Shown piece by piece: positions 37,568 through 48,100 of a stretch of 52,906 nt of DNA. Numbering within the stretch: position 1 is the stretch's first letter; every line of letters starts with the position of its first letter. This stretch comes from Mesaphorura yosii (taxonomy: Eukaryota; Arthropoda; Collembola; Poduromorpha; Tullbergiidae). The notes below the pieces were generated by a model that was given only the letters and a program-made list of their open reading frames with translations, made no database searches and had not been told where the DNA came from. The stretch lies in assembly GCA_009869945.1 (NCBI GenBank), contig WIXG01000465.1:1-52906 (forward strand), written 5' to 3'. Both the position numbers and the translations under genes were made by a program.

Positions 37568-37916
37568 ACCGCGTAGATATAGCAAATTTGTGTTCTTGTT
37601 GCATCATTTTCGATTTGCGTCATGTCTCTCTTGCAAGAAGCTTGAGTGGAAGTGGCGACTTGACGTCTGTAAAAAGAAATCCTGGACGTCGGGCTGAGAA
37701 ATTGGGATTTTAAAGCTGAACTTGTAAGGAAATGAAAAAAGCGATCCCAGTCCCAAAACCTCAAAACAAAAAATGAGCGCCTCCCACACCCCCACCGCCT
37801 GCGCTGAAGCCCAATTAGTTCGAGTCTTTGGTGAATGACTCCAATCTCTTCTTTGAAGGATGCGACAAGGTTCATAAACGTTTCCCATAATTATGAACGT
37901 AAAGTTCGCTTGAGAT

Positions 37917-39393
37917 TTGGTTGCTTTTGCTGCACAGTCTCTTCGAGATTCCACTTCCATAAACTCGGTGTATTCACCGTTCTTCGTCCATAACCTGCTC
38001 ACGATGCTGATGGGGATTGGCGCAGCCGATTTATCAGCGTACGAGATTGACCGTGGTATCAAATTGCCGACACCTCCGACCAACAGTCTAGCCAAATTCG
38101 CGGAGTCGCTGGCCAAACTGTTGGCTTCACTTCAGAAATTGAGCAAGAGTGGCATTTCACTCACAGTCGTCAATCAAATTCTCATAAATAACGGGTTTGA
38201 AGTCACGTCACCATTCGCGAGCACCCTTCGGACTCTATTTCAGACGGACATGCAGCCAGTCAATTTTGGCAACGCTGACAAATCGACCAAAGCGATCAAC
38301 AACTGGTTTCAATAGGCGACGCAGCATCAGATTCCGCAGATTCTCGAACCAAAGGAAGTGAACATGTTCGGAGACCACACGCGGATTGTGCTGCTCAACG
38401 CAATTCATTTTCAAGGTGAATGGTAAAATAAGTTTCCGCGACGGAGCACGTATTCAGCATGATTCCATGTCAGCGACAAGCTGACAAGTCGACTGTGCTA
38501 TGATGGTCAGCAAGGCTCCCGTTTTCTATGCGGATCTGAGCAAGATTGGCTGCCATGCGATCGGATTACCGTTTAAGGTAAGGATGTAAATTCAGTATAG
38601 TTGTACAAGTCACAAGCGTAATGGCTAAGCGGGTTTTAATTGAAGGATGGCCGCCTTCTAATTCCAAGCTTCAGCCATCAAATCGAGGCTTCAACAGCAA
38701 CGTTTATCGATACAAGCATGGTGTGAATGTGAACTCCCTGATGAGGCAGATGGTGGAGACGGACATGGAAATCCATCTTACTTATTTCACAATTGAATCG
38801 ACGACCCACTTCGCCGCTGAAATAAGTAAGTATACGACAAGCGTTAGAGTATTCTTGAGTAAATTGCGACTCCTGTCTCTTGTAAGCAGCTCAGAATGCG
38901 CACAATCTTCGACCCCCCCCCCCCTCTGCGAACTTCTCGGGTATTACCGGTTACGATGTGGATGGGCTTTACATCTCCGATGTGCTCCAGAAATTGATCA
39001 TCGAATTCGCTGACGGCGAGCCGGAGTCTGATTCCTAGCCGTCGGTTAAAAGTATGTCACTGCCTTATACTGTGACTTGCAAGCCGCATGGTTCAAACGA
39101 ATTAATTTCAACATATCGTCCCTCCAGAAAAGGGAGTGCAAGCACAGTTCGTGTTTCAACCTTTCGGCGCTGCAAAGAAGAAGAGACCTAAGATAGTGAT
39201 CATGAACCACCCGTTCGTGTTTCACATCGTTGACAAGGTCAATTCCAACTTGATTCGCTTCTCAGGTCTGTGCTCCAATCCAACGTTGAGGACTATCGAA
39301 ACGAGCACAACAAAGCGTGTTCATCGACCAGCCAAATACCAACCGTTCTCGCTGACGATCAATCAGCAATTGCGGAAAGCAAACATCTGCTGA
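37917..39393 (+). pseudogene. Serpin pseudogene with intron structure retained
   Basis: Pieces of a serpin are recognisable in order: helix A/B region (SLRDSTSINSVYSPFFVHNLLTML..), INNWFQ, VLLNAIHFQGEW, MMVSKAPVFYADLSKIGCHA with GLPFK, a MRTIFDP helix, SANFSGIT...LYISDVLQKLIIEF before the hinge, and in the last piece HPFVFHIVDK with FSGLCSNP, the C-terminal serpin signature. Lesions: in-frame TAG at 38313-38315, in-frame TAA at 38424-38426, a frame change between about 38430 and 38490, and a 12-base C tract at 38913-38924 that breaks the frame between MRTIFDP and SANFSGIT. A stop also replaces much of the reactive-centre hinge region. Splice sites such as GTAAGG at 38578 and GTAAGT near 38826 persist, so it is a decayed gene, not a processed retrocopy. 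No signal peptide or start was found. Confidence 0.85.
38913..38924. repeat. C12 homopolymer in the serpin pseudogene
   Basis: Twelve consecutive C. The serpin frame upstream (MRTIFDP) and downstream (SANFSGIT) differ across it, so length slippage here is one of the inactivating changes, or a sequencing-length error. Confidence 0.85.
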
Positions 39394-39792
39394 AGTGAAC
39401 AATGAACGATGGCGGTAGGAAAACATGAATGCCCCTTAAAGGATACTTTTATTGTGATACAAGTCAAACGGGCAACCAGATAACATATTCCAAGGTGAAT
39501 GCAATCTGATAATGAGACTAGAAATGGAATACTTTAGTTAACTCGTAGTCAAAATACTGAATGCAAGATCTGAAGAATAATCGTATTACGAACAAGTTCG
39601 CTAATAAATTCCTTCCCAACTATTTTCAAGTTCAATTCTTTACAAAAGGAATCTGTGTCTCAATGGATATCTTATGTCTTGTCTTTGAGCCTTGCTCAAG
39701 AGCTCACTCAGGGTGTATACTGGAGTCCCTTCTCTGTTTCCCTAAAATTAAATGGCTGCAATGTCATAGGCGCCATCCCTGAGTTGAAGCAT

Positions 39793-42084
39793 TCAGATTA
39801 GTGAAGGAGTTACCCAGAATCCAGGGACACGCTTGTACACGTGCTGTGGGTTGTAGTAACCATAGTAATCGTCTTCACCATCTGAAACCAGAATATTTCA
39901 GGTGCACAAAATGGCTTTTTCCGCTGCGTAAATTATACTCCTTACCTGCTTCCCTGTTGGCTCGACGAGCCACCCGGTGACGATGAATAGAAATCGGATC
40001 ATCCATCCAGTCTGGCTCCTCCTCTATGGAAAATTAGACTTTCTAGACCGCTGTCTGATTATCTGATTGAGTGTAATTATCAAATCAATTCACCACTACT
40101 ACGTCGGCTGCCCACTTGTGCCGCGTTTCCTTTATTGTGGCCTGATCTTGCCTTGTTCCTTGAAGGGTGGTTGCTCATGAGTGCAATTACAAGCTCCGTG
40201 GCCGCTGCCGCTGTTAAAATGAAAGTAGCACTTGGAAATAAGGCAACTTAACTCAGCAGGAAGTAGACTCACCGTCGGCATTCGGAAGGTCTCCGCCCGG
40301 ACTGCCTCCAGCTGGTTGCGCTGATTCCAGAATTGAGAGCAGACGCAGAAACTTTTCTCTCTCGTACTCCAGTTCCTTCTTTGTCATCAGCTCGCTGCCG
40401 TCCTCGGCACTCGTCTGCGGTGTGTAGAACTGCGCCAAGTCCAGATTCCTTCGAACGCAAATGGGCACTTAGCGCTAATTAGCTTAATTCGTAACTGTGA
40501 TGTGATTCTAATTACCCGGGAAGCTTATAACTTCGTCTTGCCCTTTGCGTTATCACGTCGGCCTCTGCACACGAACAATCGAGTAGAGTATTAGTATTAG
40601 AATCGCTCACATATTTAGCACTAATCAGATTATCTTGAATAAAGGGAAATGCTGAATGCTGGTTAAGTGAATTCTTATTGCTAAGCGTAAGAGGATTCGT
40701 ACTCAACATTCGTTCTTTCAACTGCAGGATACCCTTGAGCGAAGCAGGTAGTTCCTCATTATTGTGTCCATTGAAAGACGGCGAGGACGAAGTGTTTCTG
40801 GGAAATCAGGACGGAAATAAGTTACATAAGTACGTAGGTACATTAAATTACCTGAAATTACTTCACACAGTGCAGTTTGAAGTCATGAACTTTGAATGGT
40901 AGTTTCAAATTGAATAATGCCCATTTTTAGTCGCTACTTCAATGTTATTTTCTTCGAGTTTTATTAGGCTCTTGACATACGAGCCTTTTGAGCATCTTCC
41001 ATGTGCATTTCACACTTTTGCTACTCGTAAGTGGTGAAATCAATTTTAGTGTGCATCATTCCTCAAATTTCTTTCGGCATTCTCATAGTTTGCATATATT
41101 TATGAGTGCTTTGAAAACTGGAGCACTTTGTTTTTCTTTCTCAAGTGACTCTTGAGCCCACTTTATATTTACAATATTTATTGTACATTTGTTTTCCCTT
41201 CGCGATCTCAAACGCGACGCGAACGCGTTCAGGCATAATTTCAATCTCAGCAATTCCGTGAACGCGCAAAGTTAAGCGTCTTATCATGCACGCACGGCTA
41301 TGAACCGTGAACAAATGCAACATTATTCCAAAAATATAGAAGAAAGCTGTTCTCTGAATTCCGCCTATTGTGATGAAAGACAAAAGAATTATTCTTTAAA
41401 TAAAACACATCATTAAAATTAAAAGGCTAATCCGCTTGAACCTTTCGAGAAACGTCTCAACTGTAAAACTGGACAATAGTCGCTCCAGTACGCCACGTGC
41501 CTGAGTTCTGCTGTCTAAATGATTCGTCCGGCTAAATCTGATTGAATTAACTCAACATTTCTTGTTCAATAAATGGATTGCTAGACTTAACACAGATAAT
41601 TGCTCTCTTATTCCTAAGAAGCAGGAAAAACAACTGTATTAACTTCCAAAACGGGAAACCGTTTTCTAGGAGTGGTGCGTGGGCGAAACGCGAAATGAAA
41701 TAATAAATCAGGCTTTAACGGCAGCGATCAATTTACCTTTCACTGCTTTCATTATAAAGATGAATCAATAAATTAAAAATAGCATCTCAAAATTGCAAAA
41801 TTGAATAGACAAAGAAAGAAGCAATTACTTGGATGGACGAGCTTCCTTTTGCTGTGATGCCTCGTTCTGTGTGTCGATTTCTGTTAATTAAAAGTACACT
41901 GCGCATAAGTCCGATGACTAAAATGAGAAGACGTAGAATAGGGTCGTTTTCGTAAATAAACGTAAAGGAGCTTACGAATTCCCAAGGGTGCTTGAAGTGG
42001 GTGTCCATTCACAGATACCGGATTCATCAATGCGCTCAGCGCCAACAAAGCGAGTACCATGCGCATTCTCATTTGGAGTTTCAT
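39793..42084 (-). CDS. Predicted secreted precursor, prohormone-like, no family recognised
   Basis: Seven exons: 42084-41976, 41880-41829, 40680-40516, 40448-40273, 40210-40094, 40023-39946 and 39881-39793. All phases agree and give 261 residues. The start ATG at 42084 begins a clear signal peptide (MRMVLALLALSALMNPVSVNG, likely cut near residue 28). The rest is hydrophilic. It contains basic cleavage-type sites RARR (100-103), RR (203-204), ARRANR (225-230) and KR (249-250), an amphipathic helix (KKELEYEREKFLRLLSIL), a CSC pair near residue 88, and a Tyr-rich acidic piece (DGEDDYYGYYNPQHVY) just before KR and the C-terminal VPGFWVTPSLI. The layout resembles a neuropeptide or growth-factor precursor, but no Gly-basic amidation site is present and no known peptide is seen. 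The acceptor of exon 3 (CTTAG) is less certain than the rest. The exon 2/3 intron is 1.15 kb. Confidence 0.65.
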
Positions 42085-43557
42085 CCTGCCAAATAATTCT
42101 TGATGGGTTCGATTTCTATAAAAGAGTCATGACTTAATAATTCTCATCATGTGTCAGCTCTATTGTTAATTCAGCCTCGTTCGAATGTAATTCTGTATTG
42201 ATAAGATTTCCAGGAAATACTGGAAAATTCGCCTCAATTGAGCCTATTGCGTTAATACGATTTGCGTTAAGATGTCATGTATTTTATCAAGTACACAGAA
42301 GCTCGTCTCAACGTGATTTTTCCGTCTGTCAGAATAGATAAAGTTCAGCCACAGCAACATCTTCAAGGATTATTGCGTATCAGTGAAAGAAGAGTCTTTA
42401 TGCCTTCTGCTTACTCTGTAGTTTTCGTTGTTATCACTGTGACTGGAAGTTTGTAGTTCTAATACAATCTCAAACTGACAGTCATAAAGCAGCCCAAGCC
42501 ATATCTCGCAACATGACCCGTGAAAAGGTTGACAGTTGTCATGGACATGGACATTAAAAGGTGAAGCCTTCATCTATTTTGGGTTCGAACTAGCCTAAAG
42601 CCTTACGATCTGCTAAATGGATACAAAATACAAAACTAAACTTTTGAATGGGAAAGTTTTCTCATATTGTCTATATTTTGTAAATTCAGTTGGTTGGAAG
42701 CTATTTAGAAATGTTTGGAATTAAATATGAAATGTAACAGTTTGATACTACAAACGCAGACGCGTTTGTCCTTTAACGTACTCAAGTTCGCTTTGCTTTG
42801 GCAGCTTTTTAGCATTATAGAAGGAGGAAATACGAAAGTAATATAGTCTAATTAATTTAAGTGGGTTGGATACAAAGGTTGAGACAGTGGGTCTTACCTG
42901 TTAATGATTGCCACAAAATAATGAGCCACGCCAATGAATCGCGTCAACTTCTCACTATACTGAGAACTGACGGTAAATACTGTGCACGTCGAGAAAGCAG
43001 AATGGAAGTACCGAACCGGAAAACTCTTACTTTTATTCGTTCAACTTTCTGCATGCTCATCCGTCATACAGAACCGAGATACAGGCAAATGAAGGAGCTG
43101 TTGGCGAACTAAAACTAGAACCGCAGACACAATGACAGCTTCAGGGCACCGACAAGGTACACCTCAATGAAATGGATGCGAATAACATTTTGGTGATCAG
43201 GGGCTTCAGTTTCATTCAACAACTTTCACCACCTCCATTCATCCTGTCCAACTGAAGGTATTATTATTAATGAGTTTAATGTGGTTTCGTAAACCTCGGT
43301 CAGTCATTAACCATAATACAACAGACGAAGGCAAGGAGGCTATTATTATCGAATTCTATTAAAACAAACAGGCATTTGGAAATGAAATAGTTGAGTATTA
43401 AATTACGCGTGTCGGTAACAGTCTGCAAACTCCTGTGGCTGTAAACTGGAGGCAGGAAACTGTCCACAAAAACGAATACGAAAAAGATACTTTGATCCCT
43501 GACACGGTACATCGCAGTATTTCACTTGCCAACTGCCAGTCGATCAAAATTAACAGA
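42085..43557. other. Intergenic region, no gene seen
   Basis: AT-rich sequence between two minus-strand genes. Short open frames only. It should include the promoter of the secreted precursor and the 3' end of the Cys-rich protein gene. Confidence 0.5.
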
Positions 43558-44478
43558 TTACACCACCGAGACGCAACCGGATGGAAATTTCTTCTTCAGT
43601 CTTCGTGTTGGTTTCTTGGACATATCAACAAACACACCTTGATTGACCTGGTATATGATATGTTCCATATAATTAACGGACGTGCCATTGATTCGGTACA
43701 CCGCTGACGCCGAAGCTGCAGTCGTGCTTTCTTCACTCTTATTCAAGCACGCGAATCGATACTTCTTTTTTGTGTTGCGTTGTTCTCTGCAGCGAAAATG
43801 GCAGGTGGGTATTTTTGAGACAGAAATGCAGAGCTCGTGTTCCGCGATGTCCAGAGAGCCATACGGACCGTCAATTATCACTTGCTCGAATTTGGTGCAT
43901 CCCATTTCGAATCGGTCGAGAATTGGAGGTTTGGACTTCTTTCTCTTTTTCTTCCTAGTCTCTGGTGGTTTTCTGGTGGTTGAGCTTGAATTTACACCGC
44001 CTTTGCAAGGTCGCGGCGTCAATTGAGTCAATTCAGTTGACTGGTCTGATTTCCGGTGTCCAACACTGGCTTCTTCGTCGTATTCAGTCTCGGAGGAGTC
44101 GGCGAATTCTGGTCGAGCAGTTGTAGTCGTGGTACGAGCTCGGAAGGTGAAATTCCTGGGCCGCAACTGAAAATCGATTATGTTTCTCGGTAAGCTTAGA
44201 CGCATTGATACTGCTTGAGGAACTGGAGCATGAGATCCGTTAGAGATTTCAGGTGGCACTTCCGAATGCTGGCACCACTGGCACGGCTCACTGGCCAACG
44301 AAACTGCCCAAAAGATCACATTGCACAAGCCTACATTATTTCAAAGTACATAAATGTCAGTATTTGCGCATTAATAGACGACTGGGGAGTTATGAGAAAT
44401 GCGTGCTAACTTACCAATGCTGTCGTATATACCAAATCGAAATGTACTGAAGACGAGAAATGCAGAATTCAAGAACAT
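43558..44478 (-). CDS. Secreted Cys-rich protein with vitellogenin C-terminal-like domain
   Basis: Exons 44478-44415 and 44330-43558 join in frame (GTAAGT/TGTAG) for 278 residues. The start ATG at 44478 opens a hydrophobic N-terminus of about 35 residues (MFLNSAFLVFSTF, then LCNVIFWAVSLA) that could act as a signal peptide. The middle is a Thr/Ser/basic linker with RKKKRKK at 147-153. The C-terminal half (about 166-278) has Cys at 166, 189, 198, 202, 216 and 274 in the pattern C-x22-C-x8-C-x3-C-x13-C...C, with KKKYRFACL and a terminal SKKPTRR..KFPSGC. As far as I recall, this pattern is that of the region C-terminal to the vWD domain in insect vitellogenins. The gene sits about 670 bases downstream of the vitellogenin stop, on the same strand. 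It is either a separate gene or a detached 3' end of vitellogenin. There are ten Cys in all. Confidence 0.7.
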
Positions 44479-44877
44479 GATTTCTGTAGGTTCAATGCTC
44501 GTTGACTGTAATTCCAGTACACATCTGCTTTATGGCAGAAACAGAAGGGCAACAGTTAACTCGAAAGATGACAGTTCAAATACTTCAGCCCCGTTAATGT
44601 GGCTTGAGTAAACAAGATCTGATAAGGTAAACTGAAGTTCTCCAGAGTTCTCGTTCTTCAGCATTCAGTCATCAATGCCAAATGCCAGTGCATGAGAAAA
44701 GGCCTCTCCGCATGATGATGGTCTCAGCCACTTTTGCTGGTACTTGTGTTGTAAGTTAAACTCTTCCATGCTTTTACGTCCAAACTCCGAAGATGTCAAA
44801 ATATAAAATGCCAAAGGACAAAACACAAAGATGCGAAAGCAAAATGCAGATTTTTTGGTTTTGTGGATGCTCAATAA

Positions 44878-44883
44878 TTTATT
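44878..44883 (-). terminator. Polyadenylation signal of vitellogenin
   Basis: TTTATT on plus is AATAAA on minus, about 265 bases after the vitellogenin stop and 400 bases before the next gene's start. It supports transcript termination between the two genes. Confidence 0.45.
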
Positions 44884-45147
44884 TCAGGAAAGAGGAAACT
44901 TACAACAATAACAATGTGCACTAGCCATAATAAATAAGTTCCAATTGCGATTTACAAAATAAAATGCATTTTGGTTTCGAGAAGACACAAGTAAAGAAAA
45001 GTACAGTCTAAAGATAGGAAGAGAGAAAGAAAGATGTGCCAATTGATAGGAAGAGAGAAGAGGAGGATAGCGTTCATTGTTCACGTGGTGCGGTCCGGTC
45101 GTCATCAGAATGGGTGTGGGTGTGGTAGTGGCATGTTGTCAGCAGGC

Positions 45148-48100
45148 TTAGTTGTATTTGTTGTAGTTGCACTTGCCCTTGGTGACGCGGTTGAGCTGCT
45201 TCACGGCAACGTTGATGTAGTCACGGATGACTTGGTGGAGCTTGTGGGCAACTTCTTGGCCTTGTGGCAGCTTCTCGAAGGCTTCGTCGACAGCTTCGAT
45301 GAGGTTGTCAGCGAGTTGGTTGACCTTCTGGAAGGTCTTTTGGATAGCCTTTGGAATTCTGACCTTGTAGTCATCAGCCAAGGAGCGGATTTGAGTTCTG
45401 GTCATGGATTCTTCGTCTTGGAGGTAGAGGTAGACTTGCTTGGGCAGAGACATCTCAAGGTGTTCTAAAATCATACAGAATTGGGTTAATTTACTGTATT
45501 GCTGCTGCAAATGTTTCTACTGATACTTATTTCAGAACTCAAACTCACCTTGAATCATCTTTTGGCAGCCGACCTTGGATCTTGAGCCGTGGCTGACGTA
45601 TGGGATGTCGGTCTCATCAGACTCAGCAGAATCCGCCATGACGTAGCTCATCTCGCTTCTGAGGATAGCCCTCTCGTTCTCTGGAACATGGGTCTTGGTG
45701 CAGCAGTCGGATTTCTCGCAGACTGGGTTGAGCTCGAGTTTCAAGGCGTTGATCAGGTATTGCTTGGAGATTTTGCAGAGGTATGAGACAACGTTGGATG
45801 ACAGGGAAGAGGCTTGGAAAGCGTCACAGACTTGGCTGGCGACGGCGTGAGCAATCCTTTCTGGCGTTCCTTGTTGAGACCATAGGGCTTGCTTGTCCAT
45901 AACCTTCTGGATGATGTTGTCGGTGTACTTTTGGCGTTTCTCGGCGTTCCAGATGCGGGCCTTCAGGAAATTTAAACTTTGATTATGAATTACAAGACTC
46001 AAATTGGATAATCAATTTTCACTGTTTCCTCGAATTATCCACTGTTACTCGTGCTTACCATTCATAATCTAAATAAATAAAATGTTGAAGTTGATAAGTT
46101 TTAATAACACGTACCTTCAGGACTGGCTTGAGTGATTGTTGGAGAGCTTGTTGGATGGCTGGTCCGAGTTCAGCAGCACATTCGTCGGATTGGACGTAGT
46201 TTGGTGGGTAGGTGCTGGAGCGGGAGGCTGATGGGTAGTAGTAGTTGGGGTAGGACTTGCCGTTGTTCTTGGCGTTGCTGTAGTACTGGTCGTACTGGCT
46301 CTGTTGGTCTTGGCCTTGTTGAGCAGCTGAGTATCTGCGTGGCTGGTTAGCGAAGTAAGATTCGTCAGTCAGGCATTGACGTTCCTCTTGCTGGATTTGG
46401 CGTTGGAGTTCACGGTCGACCTTGCACTTGCTGCGGTCATTCTTGTCTTGGCTCTGGAAGGCATAGGAGGCTACGAGAGCTGATCCTGAGCTGAGTGGGC
46501 AGTTCTTCGGGCTCTTCATTTCTCCAACCTTCTCGCCGTTGAAGTCACCGCACAAACCGCAAGTTTTGTTACGGAGAGCGTTGGAGGCGTAGATGGCAAT
46601 GTATTGTCCGTTGGTGGCAACATCAAAGTGGTCGCTGAAGACTTGAATACCACCGTCGTACATTTGCTCAACGTACACAATGGTTTGTTTGCTGTCTTGA
46701 TCGCGGATTTGAGTTGGGAGGTTCTCAACACGTTGTCCGTTGATGCGGACTTGGACCTTGGATTTGCCCAGGCGTTGCTTTCCTTGTGGAGTCAGTTGAA
46801 CCTTGGTCTTTTGGCCGAGGAGGATGGTGATCTCGCTTTGTTGAGCGGCAATGTCCTTAGCCAAAACGGCAACTGGGTATTCCTATTATTATGCAGACGA
46901 AAATTATTATACAGCACATTTGTATGCATTCGCCTGTAGCTTTCAACCTTCTTCAGCTCAAGAAAAGTTTAACAGTAGTTGTCTTAGATTCTTATTTTGA
47001 AGGAAGAGCAACCAGACAACTTAAGTCTGAAGAATTCATCAGGCTGTCTACTTGGGCGAACACCTTAAACTTTAAGTTACGATGTTGTCAAAACTAAAAA
47101 GTTAGTCAATGTAAATGAAAGCAAATAAATTCTAACCTCAGAGCAGTCTTGAGCCAAAATATGGACGCAACCTTCAGCGGATTGGCTGGAGAAGCGGTAG
47201 GTCACGTTGTCAAAGGTGTTGACGTAGTTACCCTCCAATTGACAGCTTGCTGCAAATTCAAGCAAATATTAGTACACGAACCCAACAGCTGGCTTCTGAG
47301 CTACGACAATAAAAAGTGAGCTTACGTTGAGACTCTGAACGGAAGAGTCTGTCAGCAACGTTTTGTGGGAGAGATTGAGTGGCTGTGAGTGGAAGGACGG
47401 CACGGAAAACGCGGTTGGTCTTCACATCCTCAAATGTGAGTCGTGAGTTGGACTTGATGATTTCCAAGCTGGCGAATTCACGGTCTGGGGTGATTTGGAA
47501 GGAAACTTGAGCTTGTCCTTCTCCGGCTCCTTGGTGGGTGCGGTCGTGGCTCATGTATGGGAAGAAGAGAGATTTCACAATATCCTCAACGTTGTAGCTG
47601 GCATTTCTGAATTCCTCTGGGAGTTCGGTGAACTTGATCTTGAATTGACCTTGGTTCAAAGCGGCAGCTTGTTGTTCAGCAACCTCAACGCAAACTACAC
47701 AATAAATCATTGAATATCAGTACCAACCAGTCTCGCAAATTCAATCTAACAAGTTAACCTGGACCTGGCTTACCTGGAGAGACAGAGAATCCCTTCTTCT
47801 CGTCCTCTTGGCACTTTTGTGCCTTGCGGGATTTGGTCTGGGCGTATTCAGTCATCTCTTGGTTGCGCTGGAGCTTTCCTTGGATCTTGATCTCATGTGG
47901 CATACCCTTGCAGGATTTGCCGAATTGGAGTTCTCCCTTCAAGTTGACATTCAGCTCTTCTTGCAGCAATTTCTTGCGGAGGACAAGGAGTTGGTCGCGT
48001 TCGAGAGATTTTGGGAGTTCGTATTCTCCTTCGAATTCGAAGCAACCGTCTGGTTGAGTTTGAGCGTTGGGAGCCTCGCGGACGGCTTGACGGAGGGCTT

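Noticed and set aside
37604..38116. 170-codon minus-strand frame downstream of MED23
   Set aside because: It overlaps the serpin homology on the plus strand, which explains the open frame; there is no protein-like domain on the minus strand.
44415..45148. Idea that the Cys-rich gene is the normal last exons of vitellogenin
   Set aside because: Vitellogenin has an in-frame stop at 45148 with a likely poly(A) signal after it, and the downstream gene has its own ATG and hydrophobic leader. Alternative splicing cannot be excluded without transcripts.
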